DNA of 64,000 bases from GCA-2733415 sp964276095 (GTDB lineage: Bacteria > Bacteroidota > Bacteroidia > Flavobacteriales > Flavobacteriaceae), in the NCBI GenBank assembly GCA_964276095.1, contig CAXYDR010000001.1:310001-374000 (forward strand), written 5' to 3'. The position numbers and the translations under genes are program-made. Each line of letters begins with the position of its first letter. Position 1 is the stretch's first letter. The notes under the pieces are model-generated. The model worked only from the letters and a program-made list of their open reading frames with translations. It ran no database searches and was not told the origin of the DNA. Of this stretch, positions 25,625 to 35,476 are shown one piece after another.

Positions 25625-28090
25625 TTAAAACTTAAGTCCCATTTTCAGGTTGAAAATTCTTGGAGTTAAATAATTTGGTACTGCATATTGTTGTTTTGTA
25701 TATACATCACGTACCCAAGTATTGGTAATAGAATTCTGAACATCAAACATATTAAAAATCTCAAAACCTATTTGAAATTCATCTAAATGATGAAATAAGT
25801 GTCCTTTTTGAAATTGCTTGTTTTTATCTACTATTACATATGAAAACCCTGCATCTGCTCGTTTGTAGGCAGGTAATCTGTTTTGATATTCATAAACATC
25901 AGTATAGCTAGGAGAACCTCCAGGGACTCCGGTATTGTACACTAAATTAATATATACTTTTACACGAGGTAATTTTGGCATATAATCTTGAAATAGTATT
26001 CCTAGTTTCAAACGTTGATCAGTAGGTCTTGAAATATAGCCTCTATTATCAATATTTTCTTCGGTTTTTAAATATCCTAAGCTTATCCATGATTCTGTTC
26101 CGGGAACAAATTCACCATTTAACCTTAAATCTAAACCTGTTGCATATGCTTTTGCATTGTTGTTAGCTGCGTAACGAATTCTTACATTGTCTACTGTATA
26201 TGGATTTACATTGCTTAAACTCTTGTAATATGCGTCGGAAGTAAATTTAAAAGGCCTCGACCATAATTTGAAATTATAATCAGCTCCAACTATAAAATGT
26301 ATAGATTGTTGTGCTTTTACATCTGGATTTACTGTTCCATCAGCTCTTCTTAATTCTCGATAGAAAGGAGGTTGATGATACACTCCAGCTGCGGATCTGA
26401 ATATCACGTCTCTTTTCCAATTTGGTTTTAATGAAAGTTGCATTCTAGGGCTAAAGACTATTTGTGATGTTGATTTAATATTATCTCCAGATACTGTCCA
26501 ATTTTGAGTTCTTACCCCTGCGTTAAAAAATAATTCATGTTCTCCTATAGTAAAATCCCTATTGTACTGAGCGAATGCAGAAACACGATTAATAGTTACA
26601 TCATTTTTAGCTCGTATATTTTGGAAAGGTTCTAAAGGTCCCGAATATACTGTATAAGGTTGGTTGTTTGGTGTTGAACCTGGTGGGCGAATAGAAAACC
26701 CAGCAGAATCAATTACTTCCCATTCAATAATCTGATCACGAATGTTTTCATAATTGTATTTTACTCCCCATGCATATTTGTTTTTATCATTTGTATAATC
26801 ACCTTTATGTTCAAAACTATATATAAGCGCATCTAAATCGTTTCTCGCATGGTTTAATTGAGAACCAATTCCTTCAGAAAACTCTACTTCACCAAAATTT
26901 TCATCACCAATATTACTGTTTACCTCTCCTAATCTATATTGAGCAAAAATATCAAAGTACTCTTCCTCAATAGTGTGGTAAGCACTACCAATTAGTTTTA
27001 AGTTTACTTTATCATTTAGTTTGTAATTTGCTTTTACTGCACCAAAATAGGAGTTGTATTGATCTTTTTCCTGACCATCATAATTCACTAATAAAGCAAT
27101 AGGATTCTGTAGAGTTCCAAAATTAGTTTGCCTTGATTCAGGTTGATAATTGTATTTGTTAATGGCTAAATTACCAAGAAAATTAAAGTCTAATTTATCG
27201 GAAACTTTATAAGTTAAAAAAGTTTGTACATCAGTAAACTTAGGGTCGTAATTGGTTTCTGTTTCTTTTGCTTTTACAAACAGGCTATTGTCCCTATAGC
27301 GAACACCTAATATACCTGAGAGTTTATTGTTTTTTGAAGCTCCTTCTACACTAATACTTCCGCCTAGTAAACTTGCGTCTACACTACCACCAAATGATTT
27401 TGGCTTTTTATAGGTAATATCTAAAACCGAAGAAAGTTTGTCACCATATTTAGCTTGAAATCCACCAGCAGAAAAATCAATATTACTTACTAAATCACTA
27501 TTGATAAAACTTAAACCTTCTTGTTGTCCAGAACGAACTAGAAAAGGTCTGTAGACTTCAATTTCGTTTACATAAACTAAGTTTTCATCAAAATTACCAC
27601 CTCTAACGTTATATTGTGAGCTCAATTCATTATTCCCACTAACTCCAGCTAATGTTTTTAGAATATTTTCAACCCCAGCATTTCCTCCTGGTATTTTACG
27701 CAACATTTTAGGAGCAATAGTAATAATACCTTCAATACGTTCACGCTTTCCTCCAGTAATAATAACAGTACCTAATTGCTCTTCATTATAGTTTAAAACA
27801 GGGTTAAACTCATAAGATTCATTCTCTTTTAAATTAAATGTTTGTACAACTTGTTTGAAACTTATATGAGAAAATGTAAGTGTAATTTTTTTATTAGCTG
27901 GTATTTGAAGTGTAAAGTCTCCATCTTTAGATGTCTTTGTTCCTTCAGTACCATAAGTAATAGTAACGTTTTCAATAGGTGTATTGGTGTCGTCTAAAAT
28001 TACCCCGCTAACTGTTGCAGTTTGAGAGAACACTATATTACTAACTATAAATAGAAATACGCTTAAAAGAATTTTATTATTAAATGTCAT
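25625..28090 (-). CDS. TonB-dependent receptor with carboxypeptidase-like N-terminal domain
   Basis: An 821-residue outer-membrane receptor. Residues 1-22 are a signal peptide, residues ~25-110 a CarboxypepD_reg-like beta domain (TVSGVILDDTNTPIENV), then the plug (~115-225, GNAGVENILKTLAGVSG, NVRGGNFDENLVYVN) and a 22-strand barrel ending in phenylalanine (LKMGLKF). It imports a ligand with TonB-ExbBD energy. No SusD partner is next door, so the ligand is probably not a SusCD-type glycan. It lies 1 bp behind the M23 peptidase gene, so the two are translated from one message. Confidence 0.93.
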   Translation of the reverse strand: MTFNNKILLSVFLFIVSNIVFSQTATVSGVILDDTNTPIENVTITYGTEGTKTSKDGDFTLQIPANKKITLTFSHISFKQVVQTFNLKENESYEFNPVLNYNEEQLGTVIITGGKRERIEGIITIAPKMLRKIPGGNAGVENILKTLAGVSGNNELSSQYNVRGGNFDENLVYVNEIEVYRPFLVRSGQQEGLSFINSDLVSNIDFSAGGFQAKYGDKLSSVLDITYKKPKSFGGSVDASLLGGSISVEGASKNNKLSGILGVRYRDNSLFVKAKETETNYDPKFTDVQTFLTYKVSDKLDFNFLGNLAINKYNYQPESRQTNFGTLQNPIALLVNYDGQEKDQYNSYFGAVKANYKLNDKVNLKLIGSAYHTIEEEYFDIFAQYRLGEVNSNIGDENFGEVEFSEGIGSQLNHARNDLDALIYSFEHKGDYTNDKNKYAWGVKYNYENIRDQIIEWEVIDSAGFSIRPPGSTPNNQPYTVYSGPLEPFQNIRAKNDVTINRVSAFAQYNRDFTIGEHELFFNAGVRTQNWTVSGDNIKSTSQIVFSPRMQLSLKPNWKRDVIFRSAAGVYHQPPFYRELRRADGTVNPDVKAQQSIHFIVGADYNFKLWSRPFKFTSDAYYKSLSNVNPYTVDNVRIRYAANNNAKAYATGLDLRLNGEFVPGTESWISLGYLKTEENIDNRGYISRPTDQRLKLGILFQDYMPKLPRVKVYINLVYNTGVPGGSPSYTDVYEYQNRLPAYKRADAGFSYVIVDKNKQFQKGHLFHHLDEFQIGFEIFNMFDVQNSITNTWVRDVYTKQQYAVPNYLTPRIFNLKMGLKF

Positions 28091-28091
28091 A

Positions 28092-29783
28092 CTAGTTTTT
28101 TCTGAAAAAAGTCATTTCAAAAATACTATTATTTCCAACATTATCGATAACTATAAGCTTGAATTTGTTTTCGCCCGATTCATGTATTTTATCCGCAAAG
28201 TTATAACTCAATAAATTCTTCTTTGAATTATATTCCATTAGCACCCATTTTCCATTTATGGTACCTCTATATTTTTTAATACCTGAACCTTTGTCACTAA
28301 TTTTCATGTGTAGAAAATTAGATTTAGTCATCCATTTACCTTCTTGAGTATTTATGGGTTTAACTGTTGGTTTAACTGTGTCAGAACTTAATGTGAATTT
28401 TCCGAAATATTTTGTTTTACCAATAATACTTTTTTCTTTCTTATACGTTTTAACATAATAAGGTTTGTTATTATATCCTAAGCTGCTTACATATAGTTTA
28501 CTAATGTCGTCTGAGCTATACTTATCAGTATTAAATGTTAGTGTAATATTTTTATGTAATGGAAAAGTATCCTCACCAACGTGAATTGTATCTCCTAAAG
28601 TTTTAAATAAAATAGGGGTGTCGTCATACATTGCGTTTTTAGGAATGTAAACTTGCTTGTTATCATTATTCAAGCTCAATTCTTTATTAGCATATACATA
28701 ATGTTGCGAATCAATCTTCTCTTTAAAATGGGTGATTTTTTCTTTTTTTCCTACAATAGGAATAGTTATAGTCCTTGTATTGTTGTTGAAATCTGAAATA
28801 ACAATTTTGTAATTGATTTGTTCCCCTTCAAGAATGGTTACTTTTCCATAATCCTCTACATTTTTAATAATACTAAGTGGATTGTTTTCGTTTTTAAAAA
28901 GCTTTTGAATTCGAGATTTTTTCTTCTTGAAATAGCTATAATCAATTAATTGATTTAAGTGTCTACTTTCTCTAAAAGAGAATTTTTTAAAATCTAATTC
29001 GTAATTCAGTTTCCCGTTTATATAAGTTTTAATATTATATACACCATTTTTATTATGTGCTAAATCTTGTTTGTCGTAGGTATTTACTCCTAAGCCAATA
29101 ATACCAGAAGCATAAATTGTTTCTGCTAAATAATTCCCGTCCTTACCTTTAAGGAGCTTTATTTTTATCTTATCATTATGATGATTTACTTGTGACGAAT
29201 CTGTTAAACTATAGGCATAAATTGAATTAACATTAGGTTTGGAAGTATCTTCCACATGATATCCAAATAGCATTGGATTCATTGGATGTTGACTAGAGTC
29301 TCTAATTTCATAATGTAAATGCGGGCCACCAGAACCACCAGTATTACCAGAATAAGCAATTAATTGATTATTGGTGACATTTAAAATATCTTTTGAAGGG
29401 AATAATTCTACTGCAAATTTTTCTTGCTTGTATTGTTGCTTCTTTATGTAACTTTCAATTTCTGGAGCAAATTCTTTTAAATGCCCATAAACAGTAGTAT
29501 ATCCATTAGGATGTTCAATATATATAGCTTTTCCATAACCCCACGGTGAAATTTTAATTCTACTAACATGTCCTTCAGCAGTAGCAAAAACTTTTAAACC
29601 TTCACGTTGTTGCGTTTTAATATCTAGGCCAGAATGAAAATGATTGGACCGTAGCTCAGCAAAAGTACCAGCTAAAACAGTTTTGATTTCAAGTGGATTC
29701 CCGAAATAATTGGTAGGGTATTTTTGTTGTGAATACGATAGCAAATAGCTACAGAATAGAATACAATAAAGAATGTTTTTCAT
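28092..29783 (-). CDS. M23 family metallopeptidase (LytM-type), exported
   Basis: A 563-residue exported peptidoglycan endopeptidase or regulator. Residues 1-18 are a signal peptide. The LytM domain lies at residues ~40-180 with the zinc ligands in HSGLD and HLHYE and the glycine-rich GNTGGSGGPH. The remaining ~380 residues are beta-rich with no domain I can name; this long C-terminal half is typical of Bacteroidota members. First gene of the operon with the TonB receptor. Confidence 0.9.
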   Translation of the reverse strand: MKNILYCILFCSYLLSYSQQKYPTNYFGNPLEIKTVLAGTFAELRSNHFHSGLDIKTQQREGLKVFATAEGHVSRIKISPWGYGKAIYIEHPNGYTTVYGHLKEFAPEIESYIKKQQYKQEKFAVELFPSKDILNVTNNQLIAYSGNTGGSGGPHLHYEIRDSSQHPMNPMLFGYHVEDTSKPNVNSIYAYSLTDSSQVNHHNDKIKIKLLKGKDGNYLAETIYASGIIGLGVNTYDKQDLAHNKNGVYNIKTYINGKLNYELDFKKFSFRESRHLNQLIDYSYFKKKKSRIQKLFKNENNPLSIIKNVEDYGKVTILEGEQINYKIVISDFNNNTRTITIPIVGKKEKITHFKEKIDSQHYVYANKELSLNNDNKQVYIPKNAMYDDTPILFKTLGDTIHVGEDTFPLHKNITLTFNTDKYSSDDISKLYVSSLGYNNKPYYVKTYKKEKSIIGKTKYFGKFTLSSDTVKPTVKPINTQEGKWMTKSNFLHMKISDKGSGIKKYRGTINGKWVLMEYNSKKNLLSYNFADKIHESGENKFKLIVIDNVGNNSIFEMTFFRKN

Positions 29784-29930
29784 CTATATATATGATTTTT
29801 AGTGCTATAAACTTTTGAGAGGGGTGGCTAAAATAGTAGTTTATAAAGTTAAAATTATTTTTTTAATAAGAACAAATTTCAAGCCAAAAAAAAGTGATTT
29901 AATTGTGTTAAAAAAAAATAACAATAACTA

Positions 29931-29959
29931 TTGATATTAGTTTTGAAATGTTAACTTTG
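29931..29959 (+). promoter_or_regulatory. Promoter of the zapA operon
   Basis: TTG (29931-29933), an 18-bp spacer and TAACTTTG (29952-29959) match the Bacteroidota promoter pattern well. It predicts a leader of about 20-25 nt before ATG 29988. Confidence 0.75.
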
Positions 29960-29987
29960 TGACAAACACATCAGAACATGTTGTTGA

Positions 29988-30278
29988 ATGAGTGAATTAC
30001 TAAAACTTGTTGATTCTTTAGAAGTTAGATTGCATAGTGTTGTTGAACGTTTGGTAGAAAAAGACCAAATAAACAAACAACTAATGCAAGAACTAGCCTT
30101 AAAAGAGGAAAAAAATAAACAACAAGACGCAGTTATAGTTGATTGGGTAGAAAAGTATGAAGCACTTAAATTAACAAGTTCGATGTTAGGTAGTGAAGAT
30201 TATAAAAGGGAAACCAAGCTTAAAATAAATGCTTTAATTAGAGAAATTGATCATTGCATTACACAGCTTTCAAAATAA
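29988..30278 (+). CDS. Small coiled-coil protein upstream of ZapA
   Basis: A 96-residue, mostly helical protein with a long coiled coil (residues ~5-70, VERLVEKDQINKQLMQELALKEEKNKQQD). It sits 6 bp before zapA on the same transcript, the usual place for this gene in Flavobacteriia. A role with ZapA in Z-ring assembly is likely by context but not shown by any motif. Confidence 0.78.
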   Translation: MSELLKLVDSLEVRLHSVVERLVEKDQINKQLMQELALKEEKNKQQDAVIVDWVEKYEALKLTSSMLGSEDYKRETKLKINALIREIDHCITQLSK

Positions 30279-30284
30279 AAACAA

Positions 30285-30572
30285 ATGTCTGAAAAGCTAA
30301 AGATAAAAATTTCTATAGCCGATAGGGTTTATCCATTAACAATAGACCCCAGACAAGAAGAAGGTTTGCGAAAAGCTGCAAAAAGTATTGAAAAATTGTT
30401 AAAGCAATTTGAAGAAAGCTATGCCGTTAGAGATAAACAAGATGTATTAGCCATGTGTGCTTTGCAATTTGCATCTAAGGTAGAGCAAGAAAGTTTGGAT
30501 ACCAAAGAGGATGATATTTTAGTTACTGAGAAACTGGTTGCAATGCAGCAGCTTCTTGATAAATATATATAG
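30285..30572 (+). CDS. zapA: Cell division protein ZapA
   Basis: A 95-residue FtsZ-bundling protein. The N-terminal globular part has IKISIADRVYPLTIDPRQEEGLRKAAKSI, the C-terminal half is a coiled coil that dimerises. It promotes Z-ring assembly at midcell. Downstream lies the 6S RNA candidate, as in many bacteria where ssrS follows zapA. Confidence 0.88.
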   Translation: MSEKLKIKISIADRVYPLTIDPRQEEGLRKAAKSIEKLLKQFEESYAVRDKQDVLAMCALQFASKVEQESLDTKEDDILVTEKLVAMQQLLDKYI

Positions 30573-30622
30573 TTTTTTTATTAACATAAAAATTACTGCC
30601 TACATTAGTTATTATTTTTTGA

Positions 30623-30734
30623 TAAACTCAACAAGTTTCTATTAAAAAAAGTGAGTCTTTGTTTTGAAAGCAAGCTGCCTCCGAGCAGATCCTTGACCAG
30701 CAAGTTAGCTTTAAACCTGTTATTTTGGAGTTTA
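30623..30734 (+). ncRNA. ssrS: 6S RNA (6S-Flavo type) candidate
   Basis: The 200-bp gap between zapA and rny holds a structured block. The ends TAAACTC (30623-30629) and GAGTTTA (30728-30734) close a long stem. Inside, AGCAAGCTG near 30669 pairs loosely with CAGCAAGTTAGCT near 30698-30710, and a GC-rich hairpin CTGCCTCCGAGCAG (30674-30687) sits at the top. 6S RNA mimics an open promoter and binds the housekeeping RNA polymerase. Gene order zapA-ssrS is widely kept. A T8 run at 30759-30766 may end it. The structure was folded by eye only. Confidence 0.68.
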
Positions 30735-30774
30735 TACAAAACTCATACTAGTGTAGGTTTTTTTTATATAAACA

Positions 30775-32352
30775 ATGATAGATATGAATGAAATGATTAT
30801 ACCAATATTAATTGGTATCGTAGTTGGAGTAGTAGTAGGTTTTGTAATTTCAAAAATACTGGCTAAAAATAATGCCTCTAGCGTAATAGCTTCTGCAGAA
30901 AAAGAAGCGAAATTAGTTTTAAAAGAAGCTAAAAAAGAAGGGGAGTCGCTTAAAAAGGACAAATTACTTCAAGCAAAAGAACGTTTTATTGAATTAAAAT
31001 CGGAACATGAAAAAGTTATTTTATCGAAAGATAAAAAGCTTGGTGAAGTAGAAAAAAGAGTTCGCGATAAAGAATCTCAAATTTCTAATGAACTTGCTAA
31101 AGCGAAAAAAAGCAATCAAGAGGTTGAGGCTAAAAAGAAAGATTACGACTATAGAATTGATTTTTTAGAAAAAAAGAATGACGAGGTAGAGCGTTTACAT
31201 AAAACTCAAATAGATCAGTTAGAAGTTATTTCTGGTTTATCTGCTGAAGATGCTAAAGAGGAATTGGTTCGTTCATTAAAAGAAGAAGCGAAAACAGATG
31301 CAATGTCATTTGTTCAAAATAGTGTTGAAGAAGCAAAATTAACGGCACAACAAGAAGCTAAAAAAATCATCATTAATACCATACAGCGTATTGGGACAGA
31401 AGAAGCAGTTGAAAACTGTGTATCTGTTTTTAATTTAGAGTCTGATGATGTTAAAGGTAGGATTATTGGTAGAGAAGGACGTAACATTAGAGCGATTGAA
31501 GCAGCAACAGGTGTGGAAATTATAGTTGATGATACTCCTGATGCTATTATCTTGTCTTGTTTTGATTCTGTTCGTAGAGAGATTGCTCGTTTGTCATTAC
31601 ACAAATTAGTAACTGACGGTAGAATTCACCCTGCAAGAATTGAAGAGGTTGTTAAGAAAACAAAAAAACAAATAGAATCAGAAATTGCTGAAGTTGGTAA
31701 AAGAGCTGTTATTGATTTAGGAATTCACGGATTACATCCTGAATTGATTAAAATGGTAGGTAGAATGAAATATCGTTCTTCTTACGGACAAAACTTATTA
31801 CAACACTCTAGAGAAGTTGCAAAATTATGTGGAGTAATGGCGTCTGAATTAGGAATCAATCCTAAATTAGCGAAAAGAGCAGGATTGTTACATGATATTG
31901 GAAAAGTTCCAGAAGAAGAAACAGAGCTTCCTCACGCAATTTTAGGGATGCAATTAGCTGAGAAACATGGTGAGAAACCAGATGTTTGTAATGCTATTGG
32001 TGCGCATCACGATGAAGTAGAAATGAAATCATTATTAGCGCCTATTATTCAGGTTTGTGATGCTATATCTGGAGCACGCCCTGGAGCAAGACGTCAAGTG
32101 TTAGATTCTTATATACAGCGTTTAAAAGATTTAGAAGAAATTGCTTTTGCGTTCACAGGTGTTAAAAAAGCCTACGCTATTCAAGCTGGTAGAGAATTAC
32201 GTGTAATTGTTGAAAGTGAAAAAGTTTCTGATGATAAAGCAGCAGCATTATCGTTTGAGATTTCTCAGAAAATACAAACTGACATGACTTATCCAGGTCA
32301 GGTTAAAGTAACTGTTATTAGAGAAACAAGAGCTGTTAATATAGCTAAATAG
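30775..32352 (+). CDS. rny: Ribonuclease Y
   Basis: A 525-residue membrane-bound endoribonuclease that starts mRNA decay. Residues ~5-28 are the transmembrane anchor, residues ~30-190 a coiled coil, ~215-280 the KH RNA-binding domain (GRIIGREGRNIRAIE) and ~330-430 the HD hydrolase domain with GLLHDIGKVP and AIGAHHDE. Start could also be the ATG 9 bp later (MNEMII). Ends at a strong terminator. Confidence 0.96.
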   Translation: MIDMNEMIIPILIGIVVGVVVGFVISKILAKNNASSVIASAEKEAKLVLKEAKKEGESLKKDKLLQAKERFIELKSEHEKVILSKDKKLGEVEKRVRDKESQISNELAKAKKSNQEVEAKKKDYDYRIDFLEKKNDEVERLHKTQIDQLEVISGLSAEDAKEELVRSLKEEAKTDAMSFVQNSVEEAKLTAQQEAKKIIINTIQRIGTEEAVENCVSVFNLESDDVKGRIIGREGRNIRAIEAATGVEIIVDDTPDAIILSCFDSVRREIARLSLHKLVTDGRIHPARIEEVVKKTKKQIESEIAEVGKRAVIDLGIHGLHPELIKMVGRMKYRSSYGQNLLQHSREVAKLCGVMASELGINPKLAKRAGLLHDIGKVPEEETELPHAILGMQLAEKHGEKPDVCNAIGAHHDEVEMKSLLAPIIQVCDAISGARPGARRQVLDSYIQRLKDLEEIAFAFTGVKKAYAIQAGRELRVIVESEKVSDDKAAALSFEISQKIQTDMTYPGQVKVTVIRETRAVNIAK

Positions 32353-32365
32353 TGTTTTAGGTAAT

Positions 32366-32422
32366 ACTTCAATAAACTAAAAAAGCTCGAGCATTGCTCG
32401 AGCTTTTTTAGTTTATTGAAGT
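32366..32422. terminator. Bidirectional terminator, 28-bp perfect inverted repeat
   Basis: Arms 32366-32393 and 32395-32422 are perfect reverse complements around one central T, with the core AAAGCTCGAGCA/TGCTCGAGCTTT and A/T tracts. It serves the convergent rny and 32428-33888 genes. Confidence 0.92.
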
Positions 32423-32427
32423 AGTTA

Positions 32428-33888
32428 TTAATTTAAAGCTTTTGAAAGCCAATCTTCAGATTCATAACCGAAAAGATTATGTTCTTTAATTAATCCTGAA
32501 ATTCCATTTGGTAGCATTTTCTCCCATCCCTCTTCATTATTTTCTATCATTTTTAACACTTTACGTGAGTAGATGTCTAGAATGTCTTTGTCAGCATTTT
32601 CAATATCAACCATTTTCCCATTGTACTTAAAGAATTTGTAAAGATCCTTCATTCTTGGATGTACTTTGATATTGTCAATAGTCATAAAGCTTCCATCTTC
32701 ATTTCTGAATGGGTAAACGAATACACGTAAATCACTACTTCCAAGTCTTCCAAAGGCCTCTAATATACCTCCGGGTAAATCTCTGTAATACTTTTCGTCA
32801 AATAATTCAATTAAATTTAAGGCACCCATTGCAAGTCCTATACGTCTTTTGGTATACGAGTTAAAGTATTGAGCAACTTTATAGTATTCTTGGAAATTTG
32901 AAATCATTACTGTATGTCCTAATGAACATAATAATTCTGCTCTATCTAAGAAATCTCTTTCGTCAATTTCACTTTGCCCATCTTTAAGGTTTGATAGCGT
33001 TATTTCAAATATAACCTCTGTTTTCTTTTCGTCTACTTTATTATCACTAATAAACATTTCATATGTTTTCTTAAACATGTCCATGTTTACTTTTGTTACA
33101 GGTCTAAAACTCCCTCTTAAAGCAAGAATGTTTTTCTTGTATAAAATTTTTGCAGCTAACAAATTTTTTCCTTCAGAGCTAAACATTACGGCATCTGTCA
33201 TACCGTGTTTAACTAATTGTAAACTCATTAAACGATTATCTACATTTTTAAATAAAGGCCCAGAGAAATTAATTGTATCAATTTCTATCTGATCTTTATC
33301 TAAATGATCATATAAATATTCTAATAATTTTTTCGGATTATTATGTTTGTAAAAAGCACCATATATAAGGTTTGTACCTAGTACTCCAAGTGTGTTTTGT
33401 TGCAAACGAGCATCATTTTCTTTAAAACGTACGTGTAAAATTATGTCACTAAATTCATCAGTAGCATTTACTTGGTAACGTAGTCCGATCCAACCATGTC
33501 CTTTAAATTTTTTAGCAAAATCAATAGTAGCTACAGTGTTGGCGTATGTGAAAAATAATTTATTTGGATGCTTGTCTCTTGAGATACGCTCTTCTAATAA
33601 GTTCATTTCATGATCCAACATTTTCTTTAACCTTGGTTCAGTTACATAACGCTTATCATTTTCGATACCATATATAGCATCACTAAAGTCCTTGTCATAA
33701 GCTGACATAGCTTTAGCTATTGTTCCAGATCCACCTCCGGCTCTAAAAAAGTTACGAACAGTTTCTTGTCCAGCTCCAATTTCAGCAAAAGTTCCGTAAA
33801 TGTTTTCATTTAAATTAATGCGTAGCGCCTTGTTCTTAAGAGAAGGTGCCGCTTCAAAAGCCTTATCGCCTTTTAGTTTAATTATCAT
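32428..33888 (-). CDS. Conserved protein of unknown function, 486 residues
   Basis: A soluble protein without signal peptide or membrane helices. I know it as a conserved Bacteroidota family that is labelled inconsistently in databases (for example as a nucleotidyl transferase or receptor), and I see no motif that supports either label. Notable conserved-looking stretches are LRINLNENIYGTFAEIGAGQETVRNFFRAGG near the N-terminus (parts at residues 23-53) and DLPGGILEAFGRL near residue 370. A -7 box TATTTTTG lies on the minus strand at 33926-33919, about 30 bp before the start. Confidence 0.8.
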   Translation of the reverse strand: MIIKLKGDKAFEAAPSLKNKALRINLNENIYGTFAEIGAGQETVRNFFRAGGGSGTIAKAMSAYDKDFSDAIYGIENDKRYVTEPRLKKMLDHEMNLLEERISRDKHPNKLFFTYANTVATIDFAKKFKGHGWIGLRYQVNATDEFSDIILHVRFKENDARLQQNTLGVLGTNLIYGAFYKHNNPKKLLEYLYDHLDKDQIEIDTINFSGPLFKNVDNRLMSLQLVKHGMTDAVMFSSEGKNLLAAKILYKKNILALRGSFRPVTKVNMDMFKKTYEMFISDNKVDEKKTEVIFEITLSNLKDGQSEIDERDFLDRAELLCSLGHTVMISNFQEYYKVAQYFNSYTKRRIGLAMGALNLIELFDEKYYRDLPGGILEAFGRLGSSDLRVFVYPFRNEDGSFMTIDNIKVHPRMKDLYKFFKYNGKMVDIENADKDILDIYSRKVLKMIENNEEGWEKMLPNGISGLIKEHNLFGYESEDWLSKALN

Positions 33889-34065
33889 AGTTTCTTTTGA
33901 GGTTTATCTCTATATAAACAAAAATAGTGAATATGAGGTGTTCCGTAAAAAATTTGAGCACATATTTATAGTTTTATAACTTTGAAGCATTATTTTTTTT
34001 TATGAAACTTTTATTGTAGGTTGTATTAAGTAATAAAATTATAGGTTAGGTTAATAAATTAGTAA

Positions 34066-34836
34066 ATGAAAATCACGTTTTTAGGTACAGGGACATCACA
34101 AGGGGTTCCGGTTATAGGAAGTACGCATCCAGTATGTTTAAGTTCAGATATTAGGGATAAAAGACTACGAACATCTGTTATGATTGAAATTGATGATACA
34201 ATTTTAGTAGTAGATTGTGGGCCTGATTTCAGAGCTCAGATGTTACGTACAAATCCTAGTCATATTGATGCGATTTTATTTACACATGAACATTCTGATC
34301 ATACAGCTGGTTTAGATGATATTAGGCCTTTTTACTTTAAACAAGATGGTGATTTTCAGTTATATGGACATGAACGTGTGTTCGAATCATTAAAGCAGCG
34401 TTACTCTTATATTTTTGAAACAGAGAATAAGTATCCAGGAGCGCCATCCGTCGCGTTAAATATTATTAAGAACAATATCCCTTTTGTAATTAATAACACT
34501 CAAGTTATACCAATAAATGCGCTTCATGCTAGTTTACAAGTATTTGGATTCAGAATTAAAAATTTTGTGTATTTAACCGATGTCAAAACTATTTCGAATG
34601 AGGAAATTGTAAAGTTAAAAAACACAAAAGTACTTGTAATTAACGCATTGCGAAAAGAAGAGCATTATTCACATTTTACTTTGGATGAAGCATTATCTTT
34701 TATTGCATTAGTGCAACCAGAAAAAGCGTACTTAACGCATATTAGTCATCAGTTAGGTTTTTACGAAGAAGTGCAAAAAACATTGCCAAAAAATGTATTT
34801 TTGGCCCACGATAATTTAACTATTGAATTACCTTAA
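34066..34836 (+). CDS. MBL-fold metallo-hydrolase (PhnP-like)
   Basis: A 256-residue metallo-beta-lactamase fold protein. The start MKITFLGTGTSQGVP and the metal box HEHSDHTAGLDD are clear, with later ligands in VDCGPDF and THISHQLG. PhnP-like members are phosphodiesterases acting on cyclic phosphates; the substrate here is unknown. Short gap (9 bp) to the following gene suggests co-transcription. Confidence 0.88.
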   Translation: MKITFLGTGTSQGVPVIGSTHPVCLSSDIRDKRLRTSVMIEIDDTILVVDCGPDFRAQMLRTNPSHIDAILFTHEHSDHTAGLDDIRPFYFKQDGDFQLYGHERVFESLKQRYSYIFETENKYPGAPSVALNIIKNNIPFVINNTQVIPINALHASLQVFGFRIKNFVYLTDVKTISNEEIVKLKNTKVLVINALRKEEHYSHFTLDEALSFIALVQPEKAYLTHISHQLGFYEEVQKTLPKNVFLAHDNLTIELP

Positions 34837-34845
34837 ATCATACCT

Positions 34846-35367
34846 ATGAAAAAGCAACTATTCCTTTACTTATTTCTGTTAACTGCATTGCTATTATTGT
34901 TTGTTTTTGTAAACACCAAAAAAGACATAAAAGCTTATGAGGCTAAAATTAATAAAATTGAAAATAGCCATGAGGAAAAAGAAAATGCTTATCAGGATAC
35001 TATTGCTAATTTAAGAATTGAAGCAATTGAATTGGGGGATTTTTCATTAGTAGAAGATGCTTATGCAATCGAACATTTGTATAATGAAGGCATAGATTTT
35101 AAAGAATTAATACCTCATATAGAAGATCAAATAATTGATTTAAATTTTGAGAAAGAAGGTAATCCTTTAGTTCCATATGCAGCAATGCACGGTGATAGAA
35201 TAATGATTAATAGCATGAAAATGTTGAATCATAGATGGGTTATTGCTGATTTTACTGATGGTAAATATTGGGGTCAAGTACTTATCGCTTGTGAATATAA
35301 TGACGATAAAACAATTAGCTTCAGTACTAAAGAGTCATTTTTATATCCTATTGATGTAATTGAATAA
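34846..35367 (+). CDS. Single-pass membrane protein of unknown function
   Basis: A 173-residue protein with one transmembrane helix (residues 5-25) and a short coiled coil (residues 28-65). The C-terminal ~100 residues form a compact domain with NPLVPYAAMHGDRIMINSM and HRWVIADFTDGKYWGQV that I have no name for; the pattern is familiar from other Flavobacteriaceae. It sits outside the cytoplasmic membrane if the helix is an anchor. Confidence 0.75.
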   Translation: MKKQLFLYLFLLTALLLLFVFVNTKKDIKAYEAKINKIENSHEEKENAYQDTIANLRIEAIELGDFSLVEDAYAIEHLYNEGIDFKELIPHIEDQIIDLNFEKEGNPLVPYAAMHGDRIMINSMKMLNHRWVIADFTDGKYWGQVLIACEYNDDKTISFSTKESFLYPIDVIE

Positions 35368-35476
35368 CCCTTTAAATTAAGGGGTTAGCACTAATATCGT
35401 TAAAATGTCGGGTAAAAACCGTTATCAATTTGTTCAGTTCAGATTTAAATTTGTTTTAAACTTAACAAATATTTAA

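Noticed and set aside
32428..33888. Label as TonB receptor or nicotinate-nucleotide adenylyltransferase
   Set aside because: No signal peptide, no barrel or plug pattern, and no nucleotidyltransferase H-x-G-H motif is present.
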